From: Nostoc sp. CHAB 5834 | GTDB taxonomy: Bacteria; Cyanobacteriota; Cyanobacteriia; Cyanobacteriales; Nostocaceae | Length of the DNA stretch: 64,000 nucleotides | Direction of reading: 5' to 3' | Assembly (NCBI GenBank): GCA_020829485.1 | Contig: JAIVFU010000014.1 | Coordinates: 51,405-115,404 of the forward strand | Shown here: positions 44,781-53,615 of the stretch, piece after piece | How positions within the stretch are numbered: position 1 is the first letter of the stretch | Layout of the letters: every line of letters begins with the position of its first letter | Made by a program: the position numbers and the translations under genes | Notes under the pieces: model-generated | Told to the model about the DNA's origin: nothing | Seen by the model: only the letters and a program-made list of their open reading frames with translations | Databases searched by the model: none

Positions 44781-45007
44781 ACTCTGTTAAGGTTTTCGTT
44801 GGTAAGTGAGGTTCTGAAAACAGAAACTCAGGATAATTTCCACTAAAAGATCAGGTCATTTATAGGGATTGTGTAGGATAATAATCTACGGTAAGTCGAT
44901 AGGATAGAGTGTTTTTGTGGGTAGTTAAATGGGATGCTATCACATTCCACACTTTGAGAAAAATTAATTTCGCCTAAACTGCGATAAGTCTCCCAATTCA
45001 CCGTAGT

Positions 45008-45478
45008 ATGTTTAATATAGTCTTGAATAGCCAAAACTACACTCTCTTGGATCTGTCTTCCAAAGTGGAATACGCGCTGCTGGCACTCTTAGAACTGGCA
45101 AGCCACCACGGGAAAAAGCTTCCTCTAACCATGAACGAGATCACTGCCAAGCAACCCATACCTGAGCGCTATCTGGAACAAATTTTGACCAACCTCCGGC
45201 GTGCTGGTGTGGTGCAGAGTCAACGCGGTTCTAAAGGAGGTTTCGTTTTAGTTCGTGAACCTTGGCAGATTACAATACTTGAAATTGTCACTTTGGTAGA
45301 AGGCGAGCGCAAAGAGAAAGATACCTCTGACTCTCCAACTCTGGAAAAGACTCTGGTTTACGAAGTTTGGGAGCAAGCTAACGCTGCTTCAATTGAAGTT
45401 TTGGGTCGTTATACCCTCCAAGACTTGTGCCTCGAAAGAGAGACTCGCGCACAGCAAAGTCCGATGTATTATATTTAG
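45008..45478 (+). CDS. Rrf2 family regulator, CymR-like
   Basis: A winged-helix regulator. SSKVEYALLALLELASHHG, PERYLEQILTNLRRAGVVQS and GSKGGFVL are the Rrf2 hallmarks. The three clustered cysteines that hold an iron-sulfur cluster in IscR and NsrR are missing; the only Cys is near residue 139. This is the CymR type, which in Firmicutes senses O-acetylserine in complex with cysteine synthase. Here it lies 18 bases upstream of cysK and divergent from cysE, which fits. The ATG at 45008 is used; a TTG at 45047 (before DLSSKVE) is an alternative that would match the usual family start better. Confidence 0.9.
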   Translation: MFNIVLNSQNYTLLDLSSKVEYALLALLELASHHGKKLPLTMNEITAKQPIPERYLEQILTNLRRAGVVQSQRGSKGGFVLVREPWQITILEIVTLVEGERKEKDTSDSPTLEKTLVYEVWEQANAASIEVLGRYTLQDLCLERETRAQQSPMYYI

Positions 45479-45496
45479 ACACCAAGGAGTACCCAC

Positions 45497-46459
45497 ATGC
45501 GGATAGCGAAAGATATCACAGAGTTAATCGGCCGAACTCCTTTAGTTCAATTAAATAAGATTCCCCAAGCTTCAGGAGCGGTTGCTCAGATTGTGGTGAA
45601 GCTAGAAAGCATGAATCCAGCATCTTCTGTCAAAGACAGGATTGGTGCGAGTATGGTGGAAGCGGCGGAGGAAGCAGGCTTGATTCACCCTGGAAAAACC
45701 GTTTTAGTAGAGCCGACTTCTGGAAATACAGGAATTGCGCTGGCGATGGTAGCAGCCGCCAAGGGGTACCATCTTATTCTAACCATGCCTGACACAATGA
45801 GCCACGAAAGACGATCCATGCTCAAAGCTTATGGCGCTCAACTAGAGTTAACGCCAGGGGTAGAAGGGATGCGAGGAGCGATCGCTCATGCAGAGGAGAT
45901 TGTAGCTAAAACATCCAATGCTTATATGTTGCAACAGTTCCGCAACCCCGCTAACCCGAAAGTTCACGCCCTAACCACGGCAGAAGAAATTTGGAATGAT
46001 ACCGATGGAGAGGTAGATATTCTCGTCGCGGGAGTGGGTACTGGTGGGACAATTACCGGAGTTGCAGAAGTTATTAAAGGACGGAAGCCAAGTTTTCAAG
46101 CGATCGCAGTTGAACCAAGCAACAGCCCAGTATTAGCAGGCGGTAAATCAGGGCCTCACAAAATTCAAGGTATTGGCGCGGGATTTGTCCCAGCAATTTA
46201 CCGTTCAGAACTGGTAGATGAAGTGATTCAGGTAGCGGATGAGGAGGCGATCGCTTATAGCCGTCGCCTAGCAAAAGAAGAAGGATTACTATCGGGGATT
46301 TCTACTGGTGCTGCGTTGTATGCTGCTATTCAAGTAGCACAACGACCAGAAAATGCAGGTCGCCTAATCGTAATGATACAGCCTAGCTTCGGTGAACGCT
46401 ACCTCAGTACTTCACTGTTTAAAGATCCAGAGGAGAATGAGTGGTTGAGCAAAGTTTGA
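45497..46459 (+). CDS. cysK: Cysteine synthase A
   Basis: A PLP enzyme making cysteine from O-acetylserine and sulfide. The PLP-binding Lys is in [11 protein letters not shown] (K46); the substrate loop is [10 protein letters not shown], and the phosphate loop is [10 protein letters not shown]. The length of 320 aa is normal. A good ribosome site (aaggag) is at 45484-45489. It probably forms the cysteine synthase complex with the CysE product encoded on the other side of the Rrf2 gene. Confidence 0.97.
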   Translation: MRIAKDITELIGRTPLVQLNKIPQASGAVAQIVVKLESMNPASSVKDRIGASMVEAAEEAGLIHPGKTVLVEPTSGNTGIALAMVAAAKGYHLILTMPDTMSHERRSMLKAYGAQLELTPGVEGMRGAIAHAEEIVAKTSNAYMLQQFRNPANPKVHALTTAEEIWNDTDGEVDILVAGVGTGGTITGVAEVIKGRKPSFQAIAVEPSNSPVLAGGKSGPHKIQGIGAGFVPAIYRSELVDEVIQVADEEAIAYSRRLAKEEGLLSGISTGAALYAAIQVAQRPENAGRLIVMIQPSFGERYLSTSLFKDPEENEWLSKV

Positions 46460-46470
46460 TTTTTAGATTT

Positions 46471-46617
46471 TAGGGACTTCTAAAAAATAAATGATCTAGT
46501 AGGGTGTGTTAAGGCGATCGCGTAACGCACCTATTATCTGTTAGACGCTGCGTTAGGCTTAACGCCGTAACGCACCCTACGATTATTGATTGGATATTTT
46601 TTAATTGAAATCCCTGA
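46471..46617. repeat. AGGGACTT family element, copy 3
   Basis: The ends tagggacttctaaaaaataa and ttttttaattgaaatccct are imperfect inverted repeats. The core is gtagggtgtgttaaggcgat paired with taacgcaccctac. It lies 11 bases behind the cysK stop. Confidence 0.65.
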
Positions 46618-46699
46618 GATTGTCACCCACGGATCAATGGTTTTCTTGAAACCGATTTTTTAGATTTAGATGAAAAATCTAAATCTAAAACTTGCTTGA

Positions 46700-47410
46700 T
46701 TATCTACTAGAATTTTCTTCAATTTCATCGGTACTTTCATTATTTTTCACCAAAATAATCAAACACAAACAACTAGCAGCTAGCTTTATTAAGCTCAAAG
46801 CTTCACTTTTTAATACAATAAAAGCACCTAATCCTATAAGAACAAAAGGCACAATATTATTACCATAGCGAGTCAATACATCAGTTATTACTCTGTATTT
46901 AATTAATTTGTATGCCGCATAGCACCAAACTCCTAACAATAGAAAAAATAATCCAATAATAATCACAAAGCTTTCTAAATTGCTACTAGCAAATAATGGC
47001 ACATAGACACTAATATTGTCACTACCATTTGCAACTGTAATAGCTGCCACGCTGTAAGTTTGAGGAGATAGAAAACTAGTAAATGTTGATCCCTCAGATT
47101 CTTCAGTTGTAGCTACAACTTCCTCCAAAGAATCTTCTTGCTTATTGACTAAACTGCTGATACCTATGGCAATTGGTAGTAAACCAAGTAATCCAATCCA
47201 CCTTTTTGATAAAACTAACCCACCAAATAAACCAGAAAGACTAAGAATTAACAAAACTGTAAAACCTAGAAACTGACCGGCAACTATATGCCTGCGGCGA
47301 AAGGTAGCATTTATTTGAGAAAAAAGCAACAATAGAATGACAATATCATCAATGTTAGTGGCAATGAACGCAATTAACCCAGTAGTAATTGCAGTAACAA
47401 ACTCGTTCAT
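46700..47410 (-). CDS. CadD-like membrane transporter, copy 1
   Basis: A 236-residue protein with six hydrophobic helices. The N-terminus TTGLIAFIATNIDDIVILLLL and later FRRRHIVAGQFLGF and TVANGSDNISVYVPLF match the cadmium-resistance transporter CadD family (LysE-like superfamily), whose members have conserved acidic residues in the first helix (NIDD). It is the last gene of a minus-strand series with the small repeat genes and the 168-aa protein. The substrate is unknown; cation export is likely by family. Confidence 0.88.
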   Translation of the reverse strand: MNEFVTAITTGLIAFIATNIDDIVILLLLFSQINATFRRRHIVAGQFLGFTVLLILSLSGLFGGLVLSKRWIGLLGLLPIAIGISSLVNKQEDSLEEVVATTEESEGSTFTSFLSPQTYSVAAITVANGSDNISVYVPLFASSNLESFVIIIGLFFLLLGVWCYAAYKLIKYRVITDVLTRYGNNIVPFVLIGLGAFIVLKSEALSLIKLAASCLCLIILVKNNESTDEIEENSSR

Positions 47411-47645
47411 ATTTTAAGATAAATATAGACATACTTTTATTTTGCAGAGAGAATCTCACCTTAGAGGATGTTTTAAAAGTATTTCTCATGTAACTTTAGC
47501 CACTTTTGATCCCCCCTAACCCCCTTAAAAAGGGGGAAGAGTCAAAGTCCCCCTTTTCAAGGGAGATTTAGGGGTATCTAAAACTTTTGATACCGACAAG
47601 AGGACTTTTCAAACAACCTCTTAATAACTGCTATAGACCTTTGCT

Positions 47646-48152
47646 TCACTCCCAAGTATAGTTAGCTAGTTTACCTAGAAACAAAACTGTTCCCATACTA
47701 TTCACGGCCAAGGCAAAACTATCGCTTAACGAGTCCAAGAAGCGTCCCATAATTTTTTTATGACGTTGTGGAGTTTCTGGTTGAATAGCTACAAAGTCTT
47801 CTATTGAAAAAGTATCTATACATTCGTATTTCTCTACTATCTCCTGTTCATAATTTCCTGGTTTGTCTTGCTCATATTGAGTTTGGGAAAACGTGGAAAA
47901 AATCTTGCCTGTTTGCTCAAGCTCACCTACAATTTGACTGACTAAAGCCTGACTATTTTCATCGAGGTCAGCTAGACTCGCCCCACTAATCACAATCTCA
48001 GGCTCAGAATCTCCTATGAGTTTAAAAATATTTGTATCCTCTTTTTTATGCTCAGCTTGATGGCAGTTTGTAGGCGGTACTCCCAAGACTTCTATTTCGA
48101 GGTCGATAGGCACTTTTAACAGCAAAGAGATATTAAGTTTGCGTTTTTGCAT
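47646..48152 (-). CDS. Unknown protein related to the triplicated small proteins
   Basis: A 168-residue hydrophilic protein. Its N-terminus KLNISLLLKVPIDLEIEV resembles EFTVAIKLKVPIFIEPTL of the three small proteins upstream, so they share a beta-type segment. The rest contains a Cys/His spot (NCHQAEHKKED), acidic stretches and a final hydrophobic piece (FALAVNSMGTVLFLGKLANY). The ATG at 48152 is used instead of a TTG 12 bases upstream. I know no family. It is on the same strand as, and between, the small genes and cadD copy 1, and is probably part of one functional unit. Confidence 0.6.
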   Translation of the reverse strand: MQKRKLNISLLLKVPIDLEIEVLGVPPTNCHQAEHKKEDTNIFKLIGDSEPEIVISGASLADLDENSQALVSQIVGELEQTGKIFSTFSQTQYEQDKPGNYEQEIVEKYECIDTFSIEDFVAIQPETPQRHKKIMGRFLDSLSDSFALAVNSMGTVLFLGKLANYTWE

Positions 48153-48179
48153 GGAATCAATCACCAGATAATTGAAGAA

Positions 48180-48449
48180 GAATACATTCGTCAGAAGTCA
48201 GCAACATTGAGCGTGGGGTATTCAGACCACCATTGAAAAAGTGAAAAAGCAGGGGAGCTGGGGAGAAAAACCACGCCACTTGCGGTTGTTGCTCTCAACC
48301 AAGGGAGAAAAGGAGCAAGGGGGCTTTTGCCCACAAGGGGCAAGGTTTGTACCTTTTCCCCTGTCCCCTGCCTCTTGTGAAACACTTTTCAAACAACCTC
48401 TAAGCAAGGGTTATAAAATGTATTTCTTGAGAGAAATCCAGGATTATGG
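48180..48449. repeat. Low-complexity and palindromic spacer
   Basis: It contains gcaggggagctggggag, a hairpin gggcttttgcccacaag, and ccttttcccctgtcccctgcc. Open frames across it are repeat-derived. Confidence 0.5.
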
Positions 48450-48698
48450 CTATGGTAGTACTTGTAAAGTGGGCAACTGCTGTATGGCATATCCATTTTG
48501 AGGAATACAAACGGGTGGAGTCGCCGTTATTTCTGAGTTGAGGTAGATATCTGGTTCGAGATGAACGTGTACTTTCTCCCTCACAGGCTCGACGGGTTTG
48601 ATTAACAGGGTCGGCTCGATGAAGATGGGAACTTTCAATTTAATAGCAACAGTAAATTCGCAGGCGTTAGGGTAGCATTCGGGGTTGTATGTAGACAT
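48450..48698 (-). CDS. Triplicated small Cys/His protein, copy 1
   Basis: An 82-residue protein. The N-terminus has PECYPNACEF (two Cys spaced by four residues), then a beta-like core (VAIKLKVPIFIEPTLLIKP), then the metal-suited HVHLEPD and a third Cys (PVCIPQNGY). The last eight residues differ from the other copies because the stop is displaced (ends TLQVLP). The start is the ATG with aaaaggattcc upstream. No signal peptide or membrane helix. Family unknown; metal binding is suggested by the Cys/His content and the CadD neighbours. Confidence 0.75.
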   Translation of the reverse strand: MSTYNPECYPNACEFTVAIKLKVPIFIEPTLLIKPVEPVREKVHVHLEPDIYLNSEITATPPVCIPQNGYAIQQLPTLQVLP

Positions 48699-48770
48699 AA
48701 TTTGGAATCCTTTTGCTTGAAAAAAAATTGTGTGAATTGATGATTGCGGTTGTGACTATTGCAGAGTCTA

Positions 48771-49004
48771 TTAAACAGGCAATTGCTGTCTGGCATATCC
48801 ATTTTGAGGAACACAAACAGGTGCAGCCTCTGTTACTTCTGGTCTGAGGTGAATATCTGGTTCGAGATGAACGTGTACTTTCTCCCTCACAGGCTCGACG
48901 GGTTTGATTAACAGGGTCGGCTCGATGAAGATGGGAACTTTCAATTTAATAGCAACAGTAAATTCGCAGGCGTTAGGGTAGCATTCGGGGTTGTATGTAG
49001 ACAT
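48771..49004 (-). CDS. Triplicated small Cys/His protein, copy 2
   Basis: A 77-residue copy, identical to copies 1 and 3 over its first 47 residues or more (MSTYNPECYPNACEFTVAIK onward). The C-terminal third has diverged (HLRPEVTEAAPVCVPQNGYA), but the three Cys and the HVH motif are kept. The starts of the three genes are exactly 306 bases apart, so the array arose by tandem duplication that included the 72-base spacer. The retained reading frames with changes only in one part suggest selection. Confidence 0.75.
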   Translation of the reverse strand: MSTYNPECYPNACEFTVAIKLKVPIFIEPTLLIKPVEPVREKVHVHLEPDIHLRPEVTEAAPVCVPQNGYARQQLPV

Positions 49005-49076
49005 AAGTTGGAATCCTTTTACTTGAAAAAAAATTGTGTGAATTGATGATTGCGGTTATGACTATTGCAGAGTCTA

Positions 49077-49310
49077 TTAAACAGGCAATTGCTGTCTGGC
49101 ATATCCATTTTGAGGAACACAAACGGGTGGAGTCGCCGTTATTTCTGAGTTGAGGTAGATATCTGGTTCAAAATGAACGTGTACTTTCTCCCTCACAGGC
49201 TCGACGGGTTTGATTAACAGGGTCGGCTCGATGAAGATAGGAACTTTCAATTTAATAGCAACAGTAAATTCGCAGGCGTTAGGGTAGCATTCGGGGTTGT
49301 ATGTAGACAT
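49077..49310 (-). CDS. Triplicated small Cys/His protein, copy 3
   Basis: A 77-residue copy and the first of the array in transcription order. It has HVHFEPD where the others have HVHLEPD, and the same ending as copy 2 (NGYARQQLPV). The sequence upstream differs from the spacers between copies (acataagttgtacattactcc), so the array promoter probably lies at 49311-49450. The function is unknown, as for the other copies. Confidence 0.75.
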   Translation of the reverse strand: MSTYNPECYPNACEFTVAIKLKVPIFIEPTLLIKPVEPVREKVHVHFEPDIYLNSEITATPPVCVPQNGYARQQLPV

Positions 49311-50118
49311 AAGTTGTACATTACTCCTTAGATAATCGATTGTTTGTTAACTCTTTAGTTCTTTGCTCTCCTCGTTAGCACAGCAAAAGACCCTTTTAAA
49401 CATTCTCTGCTATGAGATGAGTAGTACCGCAAGGCGGAAGTCAAAATTCAAAATTCAATTTTAGGCATTTTAAATGGTTGCTCTATTTTCGCCGTGGTGT
49501 AGTAGACATAAATTTCACAACTGAACTTTTCTTATATTCAATATAGAATAGTTTTTCTTAAATACAACATCTATAAATCTCATATATTTTAATCAATATA
49601 GATTTAAAAACTCATGCAAATACTAATATCTAGGTTCCTAAAATATCAGGGTTAGCGCATCTCAAAGCCTATTGACAAGCGGACTCACCCGGTTAGGAAT
49701 AAGGTTTGAAACAAAGTGGCACTATCAGAAGATGTTTGAAAAATCGCAAAGTATACTACGAACCCCGCTTCTATTCCTCTCCCCAAAAGGTCGATAGGCT
49801 TTGGAACCCCCATTTCCTTGTAGGGAAGGCTTGTTCGCGGGCTTAGGTTTCCCTCACAAGGCTAAGTTTTTTAAAATCTCAAAAATGGTTGAGAAAATTC
49901 AATCATTTAACGTGGTTTGGTCGTTTTAGGATTTAAGCATCGGCTGAAATAGCCAAAAAATGACCAAATACAAAATACCTAACCTTTCAAGGGTAGGTTT
50001 TCGAGGCTTTATTGACAAAACCCTCTCTATAAGAATAATTACTTTGTCATTTTAAAGCTTAGTTATGCCAAAAGGTTAATTTGGTATGGTGATAAATCGT
50101 AGGTTCTAAAAATCCAGC
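49311..50118. other. Long control region between the small-gene array and cadD copy 2
   Basis: No gene is seen. Near 49531-49551 lies the near-palindrome ttatattcaatatagaata, resembling an ArsR/SmtB-type operator, but this is only a visual impression. A hairpin with T-tract lies at 49816-49872. The region from 49660 to 49860 is GC-richer and structured. Confidence 0.45.
49816..49872 (+). terminator. Plus-strand terminator or attenuator upstream of cadD copy 2
   Basis: The arms ccttgtagggaa and ttccctcacaagg pair with one bulge and enclose a GC-rich loop; ctaagttttttaaaa follows. No plus-strand gene lies upstream, so it ends an unknown RNA or attenuates the leader of the gene at 50119. Confidence 0.45.
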
Positions 50119-50781
50119 ATGAGTAAGCTAGGTACAGCCTTTAGTGAAGGGATAATTGCCTTCATAGCCACTAACATAGATGACATCATTATCTTGTTAA
50201 TATTTTTTTCACAGATAGATGTTAATTTTCGGCGGCGGCATATATTACTCGGTCAATATTTAGGTTTTGCAGCCATTATCATCGCTAGCTTACCAGGATT
50301 TTTTGGTGGCTTAGTCGTACAGAGAGAATGGATAGGATTGCTAGGAATGCTACCAATAGCAATTGGAATTCAACAATTAGTATCTAGAAAAGAAGAAACT
50401 ACAACAGTTCAGACTGTAAGTAGTGATTTTAATCAGTCCACGCCCAGTAACCCGGTATTGTCTTTTATTTTGAGTATTTTGCACCCCCAAACCTATAAAG
50501 TAGCGGCAGTAACGATCGCTAATGGTGGTGACAATATTAGTATATATATCCCTTTATTCGCTGGTCACGATCTTACCAGCTTGGGAGTAATTATAAGTAT
50601 ATTTTTTGTCATGGTAGGGGTTTGGTGTGCGATCGCTTATTTTTTAAGCCGTCAACCTACCATTGCTGAAACTTTAAGTCGCTACGGTAAAGCTGTTGTA
50701 CCTTTTGTATTGATTGGCTTGGGTCTGTTCATTATGTATGAGCGAGGTACATTCACTCTACTACCTTGGGTAAAAAGTTAA
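50119..50781 (+). CDS. CadD-like membrane transporter, copy 2
   Basis: A 220-residue paralogue of the gene at 46700. The first helix has FIATNIDDIIILLIFF, followed by FRRRHILLGQYLGF and TIANGGDNISIYIPLF. The middle loop differs between the two copies in length and sequence. Six helices are predicted. It is on the plus strand with a long leader region and so is separately regulated. Family knowledge suggests cation efflux; the specificity is not visible. Confidence 0.88.
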   Translation: MSKLGTAFSEGIIAFIATNIDDIIILLIFFSQIDVNFRRRHILLGQYLGFAAIIIASLPGFFGGLVVQREWIGLLGMLPIAIGIQQLVSRKEETTTVQTVSSDFNQSTPSNPVLSFILSILHPQTYKVAAVTIANGGDNISIYIPLFAGHDLTSLGVIISIFFVMVGVWCAIAYFLSRQPTIAETLSRYGKAVVPFVLIGLGLFIMYERGTFTLLPWVKS

Positions 50782-50973
50782 TCAATGCTGGATGTTGGAT
50801 GCTGGATTTGGGATTGAACAATGAAAACCCCAATCTGAAATCTAAAATTTGTCATAGAAATATGCACAAAATCATGAGTGTTCGATCTTCAAAGAAAAAC
50901 TTTTTGTTTACCAATTCTTAACCTATATGAGGTTGAGCATCAATATAATAGTCTCACTTATTAAAAATGTATA

Positions 50974-52017
50974 ATGCAATACTCCCTTATCTCTGCGATT
51001 AAGTGGAATCCTATCCGTTTTCGCCCAAGCATTCAACCTGGTTTTTGTCTGATTTCAATGATCACCCCGTTTTTGTGCTTTACCTCAGCACAAGCGCAGA
51101 TAATCGGACAAGATATCACTTCAATAACTACTGACACTGCTTCGTTTCCTACTATATCTATTACCAACGTTGCAGGTGACAGTGAATTTGCGGGCAAGAC
51201 TTTTACTCTCAACTTTGGGGGGCAAATTCAATCAATTACAGGATTGACAACCACAGAAGGCAGCACAACATTTAGATCATCCATCCCTGCTTCTGTGCAG
51301 ATTCGCCGTAACCCAGCTACAGATGACAGAAAGCTAGCTTACTATCAAGGCAGTTTTGATTCTTTCTCTAATACCTTTAACTTTCTTAGTTTGGGCCCAC
51401 TTCCAGAGAAAACGCTGTTTAGTATCAACAATATCTTGGCAGGCCCAGATAACGTTTTTACTAACACAGGTGCAAATTTAGGCGGCACACTTTACAACGG
51501 TAACGCTAGTATTGAGCGGCTTGACTTTGTACTTGTTAAGCCTGTGAAGGCAAGTAATAAAATTCGCTTTACCGTTTTCGAGCGTGGATTACCTACTGGA
51601 CACGATGGTTTTGGTATTGCGGCGATTACAAGTGTGGATAAAGACGGAAATCCCACTTCCTACGGGCCTATTTACGTGATAGCAGCTTCCACTTGGGGTA
51701 AAACACCGTTACAAGACCCGATTCCACAATATTATTTCCTAAACAATGCTGCCAAAAATAATAGTGGACTTCCCATAAACCCTGCACTCACTATTCCACC
51801 GAACCAAGTTTTAGGAGGTCTTCTAATTCGCAGCGACGAACTCGTGTCACAGGGAAAAAAGGTCTACGGCTACTCACTGTTTGCCCCTGATGTTACTTGC
51901 ACTCCAAAAACACTGCTGAATGTCGCTAATTCTTGTTTTCCTACAAATACTGGAACGAACGGAGGGATAGATTTAGCTGCGCCTAACTTGGGTGCCGTCT
52001 TTTTGGAGCGTGAGTGA
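50974..52017 (+). CDS. Large secreted protein, unknown
   Basis: A 347-residue protein. A signal peptide ends near residue 41 (FLCFTSAQAQ, cleavage after AQA); the real start may be the internal Met29. The mature part is rich in T, S, N and G with beta-like segments, and contains FTLNFGGQIQSITGL and FTVFERGLPTGHDGFG. It has two Cys near the end (TCTPKTLL, NSCFPT), possibly a disulfide. I do not recognise a family. It probably lies in the periplasm or outside. It is convergent with the TauE/SafE gene. Confidence 0.6.
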   Translation: MQYSLISAIKWNPIRFRPSIQPGFCLISMITPFLCFTSAQAQIIGQDITSITTDTASFPTISITNVAGDSEFAGKTFTLNFGGQIQSITGLTTTEGSTTFRSSIPASVQIRRNPATDDRKLAYYQGSFDSFSNTFNFLSLGPLPEKTLFSINNILAGPDNVFTNTGANLGGTLYNGNASIERLDFVLVKPVKASNKIRFTVFERGLPTGHDGFGIAAITSVDKDGNPTSYGPIYVIAASTWGKTPLQDPIPQYYFLNNAAKNNSGLPINPALTIPPNQVLGGLLIRSDELVSQGKKVYGYSLFAPDVTCTPKTLLNVANSCFPTNTGTNGGIDLAAPNLGAVFLERE

Positions 52018-52064
52018 GCAGCAAAAAACTTTCTTTCACAACCAAACTCTATTACCGAGTCCTG

Positions 52065-52862
52065 TCACACCTGATGAACTAATTTCCAACTCACCATCAT
52101 TAAGATCGTATAAACGATAAACCGTAGTGGGCGTTGCGGAGCTACTTGGCAGATTTTAGCGCCTACTAACACCCCTGGAACAGAGCCTAGCCATATAGGT
52201 ACTACCAGACTCCAATCAACTGTTCCCAAGCTGAGGTGGCCCAGAGCAGTAAACAGCAGTAAAATTGCTGCGTGTGAAATATCTGTACCCACTAACTTCC
52301 GTGCATCAAGCCGGAAAAACCCAATCAGCACCAGGGCAAACATTGAACCTGATGATACACTAGTTAAACCAACCAAACAGCCTAAAATTGCTCCCAAAGT
52401 GATTGTTACACACCGACCAAAGTTAGTCTCTAAGTCTAACTTTGGCAGTTCGGGTAAATTAAATTTGGGGAAAAAAGTCAATAACAACAATTGCACTAGT
52501 GCTAATACTGTGACTAGCAAAATCATCACACCAAGCAAACGCAGCAAGATGTTATCCAGGTTATACTCACCTGTACGTTTAAGAAAGTGCAAAATCCCCA
52601 CGCCGAACAGTGAGCCTGGAACACTCCCAAATGCCAGCCATTTGACAACTTCTGTGTCCAGGGTTTTCTGTTCCCAATGCTTGACGCTACCAACAATTTT
52701 CATCAATGTGGCAGCCACAACATCAGAACTCACAGCGATAGAAGGCGGAACCTGAAAGACAAAAATTAACATTGGGGTGATGAGAGAGGCTCCGCCAATT
52801 CCTGTCAAACCAACGATGATGCCAACAAAAAAGCTTAAGAACGGTAGTAATAAATATTCCAT
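52065..52862 (-). CDS. TauE/SafE family membrane transporter
   Basis: A 265-residue protein with eight hydrophobic helices in two halves. The family motifs are GLTGIGGASLITPMLIF and CLVGLTSVSSGSMFALVLI. Members export or import sulfite, sulfonates or related anions. The ATG at 52862 (MEYLLLPF) is preferred to the upstream in-frame start at 52883. It fits the sulfur theme of the window, but its substrate cannot be deduced. Confidence 0.9.
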   Translation of the reverse strand: MEYLLLPFLSFFVGIIVGLTGIGGASLITPMLIFVFQVPPSIAVSSDVVAATLMKIVGSVKHWEQKTLDTEVVKWLAFGSVPGSLFGVGILHFLKRTGEYNLDNILLRLLGVMILLVTVLALVQLLLLTFFPKFNLPELPKLDLETNFGRCVTITLGAILGCLVGLTSVSSGSMFALVLIGFFRLDARKLVGTDISHAAILLLFTALGHLSLGTVDWSLVVPIWLGSVPGVLVGAKICQVAPQRPLRFIVYTILMMVSWKLVHQV

Positions 52863-53004
52863 ACTTTTTGGGGGTTTCAACAATCAGTTATTAGTTATCG
52901 AAGTTTAAATCCCCAAAGGAAGCCTTGATAACTGTTCACTGACTTAACTACGAGCAGCTAGAACTGAAAATCAGCTAAAGCTTCACTGTTAGAGAGCAAC
53001 AACT

Positions 53005-53484
53005 GTGCCAAACTATAGCCCAGTGATAGACAGAGCTAGTGATGGCAAGTTATTGTGTTTCTCAAGGGATGAGTGACACAAAGGTTATCCAGCTAAAAGT
53101 TAGGGCAGAGGACTCCTAGACAACTTAAAACCTGTCTGTAAGTTTTTGGAAGCATGACAACAGCCATTTAGCTCAAACAGACTTTGATAACTGCTTATAG
53201 GTCAGTTGCCCTGCTAAATTCAACTTCTAACTGGTTTTTTTGCGGTTTTACATGTAAAAGCCGGTAAGGCTATGCACTTACCGTATTTTACTAGTAAGCA
53301 TGATCAAACGTCCAGCGTATTCGCGTTATATCTCGCTACATTATCTGGATAAAGACAACTGAGGATGGTTCAGTTGTGAAGTACACATGACAACGTGCCG
53401 AGTCATTGAGGAGCCGTGTAATGGGAAACTATTAAGCACGGTTTTGAAGACCAACGGGGTTGGTGACAACCTCGTTGAGTTTAC
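53005..53484 (+). ncRNA. ORF-less group II intron or intron remnant
   Basis: The 3' end is clear. Domain V is at 53411-53444 with the triad AGC (gAGCcgtg), 8-bp lower stem, 2-base AG bulge, 6-bp upper stem and GAAA loop. Domain VI follows at about 53449-53484: an 11-bp stem (caacggggttg/caacctcgttg) with a GTGA loop, a bulged A (53478) seven bases from the end, and the terminal AC. No reverse transcriptase is encoded. The 5' end is uncertain; gtgcc at 53005 is my best guess. An inverted-repeat element begins three bases after the 3' end. Confidence 0.7.
53411..53444 (+). ncRNA. Group II intron domain V
   Basis: 34 bases. Lower stem gagccgtg/cacggttt, bulge ag, upper stem taatgg/ctatta, loop gaaa. 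All pairs are canonical or G-U. The AGC triad and GNRA loop are the conserved catalytic features. Confidence 0.8.
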
Positions 53485-53486
53485 TA

Positions 53487-53579
53487 TAGGACTTACGCAA
53501 AAACTCTCTCAAACTCTTATTACTTTGTGTCCTTTGCGTCCTTTGCGGTTCGTTTTTTCATAATTTTGCGTAAGTCCTG
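53487..53579. repeat. TAGGACTTACG family element, copy 4
   Basis: The ends taggacttacgcaaaa and ttttgcgtaagtcct are inverted repeats. The interior contains cctttgcgtcctttgcggtt. It directly follows the group II intron end. Confidence 0.75.
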
Positions 53580-53615
53580 TACTAGTATCAAATTCACATT
53601 TTTCTGCTCGACGTG

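Noticed and set aside
48241..48501. Frame with a Cys-rich end (STCKVGNCCMAYPF)
   Set aside because: It is antisense to the end of small-gene copy 1 and begins in low-complexity repeat DNA.
48450..49310. A CRISPR-like array based on regular spacing
   Set aside because: The 306-base unit is a duplicated gene with spacer, far longer than CRISPR repeats; no CRISPR array is present in the window.
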